Shown piece by piece: positions 19,175 through 27,969 of a stretch of DNA of 64,000 nucleotides; positions within the stretch are counted from its first letter, which is position 1; each line of letters starts with the position of its first letter. The position numbers and the translations under genes are program-made. Origin of the DNA: Sheuella sp. (GTDB lineage: Bacteria > Pseudomonadota > Gammaproteobacteria > Burkholderiales > Burkholderiaceae_B); the NCBI GenBank assembly GCA_030650995.1, contig JAUSCY010000072.1, positions 1 to 64,000 on the forward strand, read 5' to 3'. The notes beneath the pieces are model-generated. The model was not told where the DNA came from and searched no databases. It saw nothing but the letters and a program-made list of their open reading frames with translations.

Positions 19175-20437
19175 ATGATGGATCGTCGTACCTTTTTAGC
19201 ATCAAGCGCTGCACTCACAGGTCTTGCTGTGCAGGGCTCGTTCAACCAAGTGCTGGCCCAGTCAACGGGTCCGATCAAAATCGGTTTGCTCACCCCGCTG
19301 ACCGGCGTAGTCGCCTCCGGCGGTAAAGAAATCGTTGAAGGCTTCAACCTTTACTGGAATCAGGTAGGCAAAAAGGCGGGGGGACGTGAAATACAGATTT
19401 TTGTCGAGGATGATGGCTCAAACCCCGATATCGCGCTGCAGAAAGCACGTAAATTGACGGAACAAACCAAGGTCGACTTTCTGGTTGGTGATTTGCTGGC
19501 GAACACAGGGCTGGCTGTAGCTGAGTATGCCAAGACAGCTGGCATTCCTTACTTCATTCCCGTGATTGCTGCTGATGATCTGACTCAACGCAAGCGTATT
19601 CCCAACGTCATACGCGTCGCAGGCTATACAGCCAGCCAGATGCCACGTCCCCTGGCTGATTATGCTTACAAAAAACTTGGTTTCAGAAAGATCGTCACGA
19701 TCTCTCAGGACTACACCTTTGGTCATGAGCAGTGCGGTGGATTTGCGCAAATGTTCACTGAACTCGGTGGCCAAATCGTCGCGCAATACTGGAATCCTCT
19801 GAATACCCAGGACTTCAGTCCCTACCTGGCGCAGATTCAGTCGGCAAAACCAGATGCAGTATTTGCGATGGAAACCGGTGCGGACGCCACGCGATTTATT
19901 ACACAGTGGTCAAACTTCGGTCTGAAAGGCAAGATCCCCCTTCTGGGCGCACAAAACTTCACTGATCAATCAGTGATTCGCACCATGGGCTCAGAAGGCG
20001 AAGGCATTATTAGTTCTGCGCATTTTGCCGAGGGCTACGACTCACCTGCGACCAAGAAGTTTGTCGAAGAATATCAGGCTGCCTATAAATATTTACCTTC
20101 CATTTATGGTTTTGCCCATTACTCAGCTGCTCTGTGGATCGCGCAAGCCATTAATGCCGTCAATGGCAATGTTGAGAATCGTCCAGCTTTCCTTGAAGCG
20201 ATCCGAAAAGTAGCCTTGACGGAGTCACCTTTAGGTCGTCCTGTGAAACTCGATGCCTATGGCAACCCAATATACGACGTCTTTATTCGTAATACCGTCA
20301 AGCGTCCTGATGGCAAGCTTTGGAATGTTCCAATCGAGACATACCCAGAAGTCACGCAATTCTGGAAATATGACCCTGAGACTTACATGAAGCAGCCATC
20401 GTATTCACGGACCTTCCAAGGTATCAAAGGCTCGTAA
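19175..20437 (+). CDS. ABC transporter substrate-binding protein (LivK-like, Tat-type leader)
   Basis: MDRRTFLASSAALTGLAVQGSFNQVLAQ leader; PIKIGLLTPLTGVVASGGKEIVEGFNLYWN; 420 aa. Confidence 0.93.
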   Translation: MMDRRTFLASSAALTGLAVQGSFNQVLAQSTGPIKIGLLTPLTGVVASGGKEIVEGFNLYWNQVGKKAGGREIQIFVEDDGSNPDIALQKARKLTEQTKVDFLVGDLLANTGLAVAEYAKTAGIPYFIPVIAADDLTQRKRIPNVIRVAGYTASQMPRPLADYAYKKLGFRKIVTISQDYTFGHEQCGGFAQMFTELGGQIVAQYWNPLNTQDFSPYLAQIQSAKPDAVFAMETGADATRFITQWSNFGLKGKIPLLGAQNFTDQSVIRTMGSEGEGIISSAHFAEGYDSPATKKFVEEYQAAYKYLPSIYGFAHYSAALWIAQAINAVNGNVENRPAFLEAIRKVALTESPLGRPVKLDAYGNPIYDVFIRNTVKRPDGKLWNVPIETYPEVTQFWKYDPETYMKQPSYSRTFQGIKGS

Positions 20438-20469
20438 TTTTTATCAACGCACTCAATATAGGCTACAAA

Positions 20470-20493
20470 GCTGCAGCGACTAGTCGCTGCAGC
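20470..20493. other. perfect 24-nt palindrome between substrate-binding protein and ATPase genes
   Basis: GCTGCAGCGACTAGTCGCTGCAGC equals its own reverse complement; intergenic 20438-20505. Confidence 0.9.
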
Positions 20494-20505
20494 CTAGTCT
20501 GATAG

Positions 20506-21261
20506 ATGAACCAACCACTTCTTGAACTCAAGAGCGTCGGCATCCATTTCGGTGCTCTCAAAGCCGTCGATCAAGCGACACTGCATCTCGCCGCAGGCGA
20601 GCGCGTGGCCATTCTGGGACCAAACGGTGCGGGAAAAACGACGTTATTCAATGCCATTACCGGAATGACACCCGCCACATGCGGACAAGTCATTCTGGAT
20701 GGGCGTGACATCACCAAATTCTCTCCCGAAGCACGCGCGCAACTCGGTATCGCAAGAACGTTCCAAATTACAAACTTGTTTTTTGGACTTTCGGTAGAAG
20801 ATAACTTGTTACTTGCCACGCGTGGACTCGGCAGTACTAAATTTTCAATGTGGAGAACGGACCGGGCTAAGGGTATTGAAAAGGAAATCGTTGACTCAGC
20901 TCTTGATAAATGTCAGCTTCAGAACAAACGTAAGCTTTTAGTTAAAGAAATTTCCTACGGCGAGCAACGCCAGTTGGAATTGGCAATGTCGCTGACTAGT
21001 TCTCCCAGAGTATTGCTACTGGACGAACCCGCGGCGGGTCTGTCGCCTGCTGAGCGAATCATCATGGCGGATGTGATCAGAAGCTTACCAAAGAGCCTTT
21101 CACTGATTCTCATCGAGCATGATATTGATCTCGCGCTTGGCTTAGTCGATCGTGTGATCTGTATGTATCAGGGCACAGTCCTGGTCGAAGGCAAACCCGA
21201 CGAAATCCGGAACAATCCTCAAGTTCAGGAAATTTATCTAGGAAAACCTCGCCATGCTTAA
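20506..21261 (+). CDS. ABC transporter ATP-binding protein (LivG family)
   Basis: Walker A GPNGAGKTT, SYGEQRQLELAMSL, LLLDEPAAGLSPAE. Confidence 0.95.
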   Translation: MNQPLLELKSVGIHFGALKAVDQATLHLAAGERVAILGPNGAGKTTLFNAITGMTPATCGQVILDGRDITKFSPEARAQLGIARTFQITNLFFGLSVEDNLLLATRGLGSTKFSMWRTDRAKGIEKEIVDSALDKCQLQNKRKLLVKEISYGEQRQLELAMSLTSSPRVLLLDEPAAGLSPAERIIMADVIRSLPKSLSLILIEHDIDLALGLVDRVICMYQGTVLVEGKPDEIRNNPQVQEIYLGKPRHA

Positions 21262-21955
21262 GGTTACAGACATCTGCTCCTCCTATGGCGAGGCAAAAGT
21301 ACTTGATCAAGTATCCATACATGTTGCCGAAGGAGAAATTGTTGCTCTGCTGGGTAGAAACGGCATGGGCAAGACTTCGTTGGTACGCTCCATCATGGGT
21401 CTGGGCTCACCACGCGTCACCTCCGGAAGTGTCAAATTAGATGATGAGGAGCTTTCTGGTTTGCGCTCCTTTCAAATCGCGAACAAAGGTATTGGTTATG
21501 TTCCACAGGGGCGGCGACTATTTCAGTCACTCACTGTACTTGAGCACTTACAAATGCTTGCGCGCAAAGATGCAGCCGCCTGGACGGTACGCAGGGTATT
21601 CGATGCATTCCCGCGTCTGGAAGAACGTAAAAATCATCGTGGCAACCAGCTCTCAGGAGGCGAGCGGCAAATGCTCGCGATTGGACGTGCTCTGATGACG
21701 GAGCCGAGAATCGTATTGATGGATGAACCAACGGAAGGACTCGCACCAGTTGCGGTTGAAAATGTTGAAAGTATTCTTGCAACCTTGCGTCAGGAAGGTC
21801 TTGGCATTTTGTTGGTCGAACAGAACCTTTACAGCGCAATGGCCGTTGCAGATCGAGTATATATACTGGAAACAGGACGCGTTGTCTGGGAAGGTCTGCC
21901 CGCCACGTTGATGGCGGATCAGGATGTTCTTCACCAGTACCTTGGTATCCACTAA
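21254..21955 (+). CDS. ABC transporter ATP-binding protein (LivF family)
   Basis: GRNGMGKTSLVRSIMG, LSGGERQMLAIGRAL, VLMDEPTEGLAPV. Confidence 0.95.
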   Translation: MLKVTDICSSYGEAKVLDQVSIHVAEGEIVALLGRNGMGKTSLVRSIMGLGSPRVTSGSVKLDDEELSGLRSFQIANKGIGYVPQGRRLFQSLTVLEHLQMLARKDAAAWTVRRVFDAFPRLEERKNHRGNQLSGGERQMLAIGRALMTEPRIVLMDEPTEGLAPVAVENVESILATLRQEGLGILLVEQNLYSAMAVADRVYILETGRVVWEGLPATLMADQDVLHQYLGIH

Positions 21956-21996
21956 AAATAATTTCTGATCAGTATTAACAGGACACTGGAATTGGC

Positions 21997-23406
21997 ATGA
22001 ACGACTTCGAAGAACTGGATCTGGTCGGTGCAGCCACCGCAATAGCAAACAAGCAACTCAGTGCCTCGGAGTTGACCGCCTGGTCGCTCTCCAGGATGCA
22101 CTCGATTGGAAAGCAGTTCAACGCCGTATTTCGTATCGACGAAGAACTCGCCACGCAACGCGCACGCAAGTTAGACGAGATACAGGCGCTGCAGGGTGTG
22201 ACGGGTCCCCTGCATGGGGTACCTCTTGCACACAAAGATCTCATTGAAGTTGCCGGCCTTGAAAATCATGCTGGCTCAAAGATATTACGCGGGCATATCG
22301 CCAGCAAAAATGCCTGGGTTATTGACGAGCTCAATACTGCGGGCCAGGTCAATACGGGTTCATTGCACATGTGTGAATTCGCAATGAGTCCGACTGGATT
22401 CAATGGTCACTATGGACACGGCCTGAACCCCTGGAATGCTCAATACACCTGTGGTGGCTCTTCAAGTGGTTCAGGGATTGCCGTTGCCGCAAGAATTGTG
22501 TTCGGCTCATTAGGAAGCGATACGGGTGGCTCGATTCGCCACCCTGCCGCAATGTGCGGCGTGACCGGACTTAAACCAACTACTCGCCGAGTCAGCATAG
22601 AAGGGGTATTCCCTTTATCGAAAACACTGGACTGTGTGGGACCCATTGCACAAACCGCTCGCGACTGTGCACGTTTGCTCACGCACATCGCGCGTCCGAA
22701 TCCGGATGATAACTGGTGCACAACGATGCCAGCGGAGAATTATGAAGCTGGACTGACAGGTAACCTGAATGGAGTAAGAATTGGGGTTCCCCAGTCGTAC
22801 TACCGGGAAGATCTTGACGCGCAGGTTGCTCAAGCTCTCCAGGAAAGCCTGGAAGTCCTCAAGCAGCGCGGTGCAGTACTGGTCGACGTTGACGTACCTG
22901 ATATGGCGCGTCTCAATGCCATGGCGGGGATTGTGATGACCTCTCAAGCAGCTGCGCTGCATCGCGAATGGATCGAATCACGCCCTCAGGATTACGCGGA
23001 TCAGGTACGCGCTCGAATCGAACCAGGTTTTACGCACTCTGCGGTCACTTATATCGATGCCATGCGTTTTCAACAAGCATTAACAGAAGAATATATGCGT
23101 AGTTGCTTTAAAGACTGCGATGCAATTCATATTCCTGTATTTACAGTGCAAACGCCTACCATCGCATCTACGGTCGTGGGGGATACGCAAAACATCCTGA
23201 AATCCATTGCGCATCTCACCTACGCGAACAGAGCAATTAATTACCTTGGACTACCTGCCATGAGTGTGCCCGCAGGATTTTCAAATACGGGCATGCCTCT
23301 GGCTTTCCAGCTTGTAGGAAAACCTTTCAGAGAAGCCACGCTGTTGAATATCGCCCATGCTTACCAACAAGATACAAATTGGCACCATCAGCGGCCCAAC
23401 GTTTAA
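21997..23406 (+). CDS. amidase (amidase signature family)
   Basis: 469 aa; LAHKDL, CGGSSSGSGIAVAARIVFGSLGSDTGGSIRHPAAMCGVTGLKPT (Ser-cisSer-Lys triad context). Confidence 0.95.
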   Translation: MNDFEELDLVGAATAIANKQLSASELTAWSLSRMHSIGKQFNAVFRIDEELATQRARKLDEIQALQGVTGPLHGVPLAHKDLIEVAGLENHAGSKILRGHIASKNAWVIDELNTAGQVNTGSLHMCEFAMSPTGFNGHYGHGLNPWNAQYTCGGSSSGSGIAVAARIVFGSLGSDTGGSIRHPAAMCGVTGLKPTTRRVSIEGVFPLSKTLDCVGPIAQTARDCARLLTHIARPNPDDNWCTTMPAENYEAGLTGNLNGVRIGVPQSYYREDLDAQVAQALQESLEVLKQRGAVLVDVDVPDMARLNAMAGIVMTSQAAALHREWIESRPQDYADQVRARIEPGFTHSAVTYIDAMRFQQALTEEYMRSCFKDCDAIHIPVFTVQTPTIASTVVGDTQNILKSIAHLTYANRAINYLGLPAMSVPAGFSNTGMPLAFQLVGKPFREATLLNIAHAYQQDTNWHHQRPNV

Positions 23407-23433
23407 ACCTTTTCTTTATCCGGAATAAAACAT

Positions 23434-24648
23434 ATGTTTTTCACCTGTACCGCAACTAACCACGAATTCTGCAGCCACAGCAGTGAGGCCAACTCTGCAC
23501 AAAGTCTGCATGATGCAGTTGAAATCGCGGCCTTGTCCGTGCCGGGCAAAGCAGGCAGGGCAGCCAAAGCGCTTAAGACGAAGTCTATTGTTAAATCCGC
23601 AGTGAAACCGGCACTCAAGGTCGCGAAGAATTCGACCGGAAAGCGTTTCAACGTGGATATGCATTGTCATTATCAGAATAATGAAGTCGCGGCGATGGCT
23701 GCACCATTGAATCCGTTTCAAAAAGAGCCTTCGATCATCTATGCAAACCAGATGACGCGCGAAGTCAACATGAAGCAGATGAAAGATCGCGCCAACAAAC
23801 TTTCCGATATCGCCACACGTCTCAAAGACATGGATCGCATGGGTATCGATATTCAGATTGTTTCACCCTCCCCTTCACAATACTACTATTACGCTGAAGC
23901 AGACTTTGGGCTTGAACTCTCGCGTGCGAGCAATGATCGAATTGCTGAAATCGTAGCGTCGACGCCCGATCGATTTGCAGGAATGTGTACCGTTCCACTC
24001 CAGAATCCTAAGATGGCGGTCAAGGAGCTCGAGCGTTGCGTCAAAAAACTCGGTATGCGCGGCGTTGAGATTTGCACGAACGTCAATGGGATTGATTTAG
24101 CGGACAAACGATTGGGACTTGATAAGTTTTTCGCAAAAGCCGAAGAACTGGGTATCGTTATTTTTATGCATCCGATGGGATTTACACATGCGGATCGGAT
24201 GACAGATCATTATTTCAACAACATCATAGGCAATCCTCTCGAATCGACGCTAGCAGTCAGCCATCTGATTTTTGGTGGCGTGCTGGACCGCTTTCCAAAA
24301 CTCAAGTTCGTCGTGGCGCATGGTGGGGGTTATCTTGCGCATTATCGTGCCCGCATGGATCATGGCTGGAAAGCCCGTCCAGACTCCAGCACGATTATTA
24401 AAAAGAAACCTTCGTCTTATCTTAAAAAGTTTTACTTCGACACAATTACCTTTGATAAAGGCATGCTCGGCTCACTGATTGACCTGTATGGTGCAAAGCA
24501 GGTAGTCATGGGCAGTGACTACCCATATGACATGGCCGACGACACCCCGGTTCAGTCTGTGCAAAGCGTAGAAGGGTTAAGCCCGTCTGATCGCCAGCTC
24601 ATCCTGGGTGGCAATGCGGCGCGATTGTTTAATCTTCGCAAGCGCTGA
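23434..24648 (+). CDS. amidohydrolase family 2 (ACMSD-like) with ~70-aa N-terminal extension
   Basis: VDMHCHYQ, IFMHPMGFTHADRM, FVVAHGGGYLAHYRAR, VVMGSDYPYDM. Confidence 0.9.
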   Translation: MFFTCTATNHEFCSHSSEANSAQSLHDAVEIAALSVPGKAGRAAKALKTKSIVKSAVKPALKVAKNSTGKRFNVDMHCHYQNNEVAAMAAPLNPFQKEPSIIYANQMTREVNMKQMKDRANKLSDIATRLKDMDRMGIDIQIVSPSPSQYYYYAEADFGLELSRASNDRIAEIVASTPDRFAGMCTVPLQNPKMAVKELERCVKKLGMRGVEICTNVNGIDLADKRLGLDKFFAKAEELGIVIFMHPMGFTHADRMTDHYFNNIIGNPLESTLAVSHLIFGGVLDRFPKLKFVVAHGGGYLAHYRARMDHGWKARPDSSTIIKKKPSSYLKKFYFDTITFDKGMLGSLIDLYGAKQVVMGSDYPYDMADDTPVQSVQSVEGLSPSDRQLILGGNAARLFNLRKR

Positions 24649-24684
24649 TTTTTAATCCTTAATCATTCCTCTCAAGGTTAACGC

Positions 24685-25170
24685 GTGACAAACCAGGCAT
24701 CAGTGCAATTCATCCTTAACGGTGAACCGGTTGAAGTTGAGCTCACCCCAGAGACGAAACTTGTATATATCCTGCGCAATGATCTGAAACTGAAAGGAAC
24801 CCGTTTTGGCTGTGGTACGGGCAATTGTGGCAGCTGCACTGTACTGATTGATGATCAGCCAGTACAAAGTTGCGATATTGCGCTGTGGTCACTGCAAGGA
24901 AAACGCGTCACCACGATTGAAGGCCTGGGGACGGCCGACGCGCCGCACCCTATCCAGTCAATATTTATCGATGAGCAAGCTGCTCAGTGCGGCTACTGCA
25001 TTAACGGCATGATGATGACGCTGGAGGGCTTACTCAAAAAAACAAGCAATCCAAGTGATGCAGAGTTGCTTGCGGCACTGGATAGACATCTTTGCCGTTG
25101 CGGGACCCATATGCGGATACTGAATGCGGCCCGACGGGTGATTGCAACCATCCATGGAGCTGCGGCGTGA
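24685..25170 (+). CDS. (2Fe-2S)-binding small subunit of molybdenum hydroxylase (NicA-like)
   Basis: GTG start; GCGTGNCGSCTVLIDDQPVQSC and CGYCINGMMM...HLCRCGTHMRILNA. Confidence 0.94.
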   Translation: MTNQASVQFILNGEPVEVELTPETKLVYILRNDLKLKGTRFGCGTGNCGSCTVLIDDQPVQSCDIALWSLQGKRVTTIEGLGTADAPHPIQSIFIDEQAAQCGYCINGMMMTLEGLLKKTSNPSDAELLAALDRHLCRCGTHMRILNAARRVIATIHGAAA

Positions 25171-27317
25171 GCAAGATATCTCCACCATCCATCAACCCCG
25201 ATATTGTTCAAAATCCAACGCTAGCCCAATGGATCAGTGTAGATTCAGACGGAATGATATTGCTGCGCGCAGGTAAAGTTGAATTAGGTCAGGGAATCGG
25301 TGTTGTGCAAATGCAGGTCGTCGCTGAAGAGCTCGACGTTGCCATCGCGTCAATTCGCATGATTGCAGGTCACACAGACGTATCAGTCGATCAGGGCTAT
25401 ACCTCGGGAAGCAATTCTGTTCAGATAGGCGCAATGGCTTTACGTCAGGTATGCGCGCAGATTCGCCAATTATTTCTGGATGCAGCATCGAGTTTTTTTC
25501 AAACGCCTGTTGATCGTATCGAACTAAGCAATGGGATTTTCAGTACACCGCACTCAGACAAGCGGATCAGTTACCTTGATCTCGCACCTAAAGTCGATCT
25601 GAACATTCCTGCTACGGGACGCATAACGCCCAAAAATAAATCAGATTATCGAATTTCCGGCGCGAGTATCAAACGTCCGGATTTGCAAAGAAAACTATTT
25701 GGCGCAGGCTTTATCCATGACATTGAAATTGAGGGAATGCTTCATGCAAGAATAGTACGTCCGCCTGCTTACTCGGCAACGTTGCTGAATATAGATGCGG
25801 ACACCCGCACACAGATACAGGCAATGCCTGGAGTACGACTCGTTCTGGTATCGGGTCGCTTTATTGGCGTTTGCGCAGTACGCGAGGAACAGGCAATTGC
25901 TGCGGCGAATGCTTTACGTCAAAAGATACAGTGGGACGTACCTGAAAACTTGCCACCAGAACAGCCTGGTCAAGACTGGCTGCGTGCCATGCAGTCTGAA
26001 GCGAGCGTGGTGGATATCGGACAGGAACATGCAGAGCCGCTGGCTCAGGAACTTCAGGTCAATTATTCAAAACCATTTATTTCACACGCCTCGATCGGTC
26101 CGTCTTGCGCGCTCGCACAATGGGAAGGTACACACCTGACAGTCTGGACCCATGGCCAGGGTAGCTTTCCGATGCGCAGGGAGCTGGCAAACTTATTCAA
26201 TATCGAACTGCAAGGCATCACGGTTATACACGCTGACGGCGCGGGTTGCTATGGTCATAATGGTGCAGATGATGCCGCCTTTGATGCGGCAATGCTTGCG
26301 CAGGCAGCGGGTCGGCCCGTCAGGCTGCAATGGTCTAGAGAGGATGAGTTCAACTGGTCTCCTCACGGTTCAGCCATGTCCATCCAGATTGATGCAGGCA
26401 TAAGCCACGCTGGAAAAATCGTCAAATGGGACTTTCAGATCTGGAGTAACACCCACGTTCAACGTCCCGGCATGGCACCAGGACTGAGGTGTCTGGCTGG
26501 CTTGCACAGAGATCCTGCTGCAATCGAGTTACCTTATGCAGATTTTCCTTTAAATGCTGGAGGGGGTGGTCAGAGAAATGCCGTCCCGCTCTATGACCTG
26601 CCCAACCGGCAAATTAATTACCATTTGATTACCCAGGCCAACTTGCGCAGCTCTGCCTTACGCGCGCTGGGCGCCTATGCCAATGTGTTTGCCATCGAAT
26701 CATGTATGGATGAGCTCGCACGGCTTGCTGAGCTGGATCCGATCCAGTTCCGTTTGAATCACCTCTCTGACATACGTGCGCGCGCGGTGCTGGAAAGCGT
26801 TGCGAGACAGTCTGGCTGGCATCAAAAAATAACAACCGCTGTTCGTCCTGACGCCAGCATTGGATATGGCATTGGCTTTGCCCGCTACAAAAATACGGGA
26901 GCCTATTGCGCCGTTGTGGTGCAAATAGAAGTCACGGACCGAATTGTGCTTGATAAAATCTGGGTGGCCGTTGATGCAGGGGAAATCATTGCCCCCGATG
27001 GTCTGATCAACCAGGTCGAAGGTGGCGTGTTGCAGGCTGCCAGCTGGACGCTAAAAGAAGCCTTGCACTGGGATAAAACGCACATCACGACACACGGCTG
27101 GGATGATTATCCTATTTTGCGTTTTGATGAGACTCCATCTCTTCTTTCTGTCCAGTACGTCGATCACTCTGATCAGCCACCTCTGGGTGTAGGTGAATGT
27201 GCGGCAGGCCCAACTGCCGCTGCAATCGCAAATGCCTTGGATCATGCAATCGGCATCAGAATGCGGGATCTGCCGCTCACGCCAGAACGACTTGCCCAGG
27301 CAGTCATGCAGGCATAA
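25167..27317 (+). CDS. xanthine dehydrogenase-family molybdopterin-binding subunit (NicB/isoquinoline oxidoreductase-like, no cytochrome domain)
   Basis: GKVELGQGIGVVQMQVVAEELDV, DGAGCYGHNGADDAAFDAAMLAQAAGRPVRLQWSREDEF, GVGECAAGPTAAAIANAL. GTG at 25167 gives a 4-bp overlap; the ORF-track start at 25092 is upstream. Confidence 0.92.
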   Translation: MSKISPPSINPDIVQNPTLAQWISVDSDGMILLRAGKVELGQGIGVVQMQVVAEELDVAIASIRMIAGHTDVSVDQGYTSGSNSVQIGAMALRQVCAQIRQLFLDAASSFFQTPVDRIELSNGIFSTPHSDKRISYLDLAPKVDLNIPATGRITPKNKSDYRISGASIKRPDLQRKLFGAGFIHDIEIEGMLHARIVRPPAYSATLLNIDADTRTQIQAMPGVRLVLVSGRFIGVCAVREEQAIAAANALRQKIQWDVPENLPPEQPGQDWLRAMQSEASVVDIGQEHAEPLAQELQVNYSKPFISHASIGPSCALAQWEGTHLTVWTHGQGSFPMRRELANLFNIELQGITVIHADGAGCYGHNGADDAAFDAAMLAQAAGRPVRLQWSREDEFNWSPHGSAMSIQIDAGISHAGKIVKWDFQIWSNTHVQRPGMAPGLRCLAGLHRDPAAIELPYADFPLNAGGGGQRNAVPLYDLPNRQINYHLITQANLRSSALRALGAYANVFAIESCMDELARLAELDPIQFRLNHLSDIRARAVLESVARQSGWHQKITTAVRPDASIGYGIGFARYKNTGAYCAVVVQIEVTDRIVLDKIWVAVDAGEIIAPDGLINQVEGGVLQAASWTLKEALHWDKTHITTHGWDDYPILRFDETPSLLSVQYVDHSDQPPLGVGECAAGPTAAAIANALDHAIGIRMRDLPLTPERLAQAVMQA

Positions 27318-27344
27318 CATACGCCCTGAACAGCTTCCAACAAT

Positions 27345-27938
27345 ATGACTAACGAGACAAACATGACTGCAAAAGACAAACGTTTTCCACAAATCACCAT
27401 TGAGACCGTAGCCCCCCAGTCGCGCGGTCTGGCCCAGGAGATTCTGGATATTTCGAGCATTGGCCTTGGTGGCCCCTACAACGTGATGTTGCGCAGCCCT
27501 GAGTTCGCCGCCCGCATGAAACACCTGCTGGATTACCTCCGGTTTGGCTCATCACTGTCTACTCGCTTAAATGAATTTGCGATTCTGATTCAAGCTCGTT
27601 TATGGACCTCCCAAGTCGAGTGGTTCGCGCATTATCCCATCGCGCTCAAAGCGGGCTTGCCTGCATCAGTCGCCGATGATTTAAAGGCCAATATCCGCCC
27701 GCGTAATATGCAACCCGATGAAGAGGTTGTTTATGACGTGTGTATGACCTTAACCAAAAAGTACGAAATCAGTGATGAGTTATTCAATCACGCCAAGGCG
27801 GTGCTGGGCGAGCAACAGCTGGTCGATCTTGTCGCAGTCAGTGGTACTTATGTAACCGTTGCGATGCTATTGAGTCTGGGCAACGAGCCATCCCCTGCAG
27901 ACAAACCCCTGCCCTTTTCAGAAAAATCACGTCATTAA
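27345..27938 (+). CDS. carboxymuconolactone decarboxylase (AhpD-like) family protein
   Basis: 197 aa; LGGPYNVMLRSPEFAARMKHLLDYLRFGSSL, EFAILIQARLWTSQVEWFAHYPIALKAGL. Confidence 0.85.
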   Translation: MTNETNMTAKDKRFPQITIETVAPQSRGLAQEILDISSIGLGGPYNVMLRSPEFAARMKHLLDYLRFGSSLSTRLNEFAILIQARLWTSQVEWFAHYPIALKAGLPASVADDLKANIRPRNMQPDEEVVYDVCMTLTKKYEISDELFNHAKAVLGEQQLVDLVAVSGTYVTVAMLLSLGNEPSPADKPLPFSEKSRH

Positions 27939-27969
27939 CTTTTCGCTTATTTGCTGATTATTTTTCTGA

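Noticed and set aside
25092-25166. Upstream start of the Mo-subunit ORF (MPLRDPYADTECG...)
   Set aside because: This part lies inside the 2Fe-2S gene in another frame; GTG at 25167 gives the usual 4-bp coupling.
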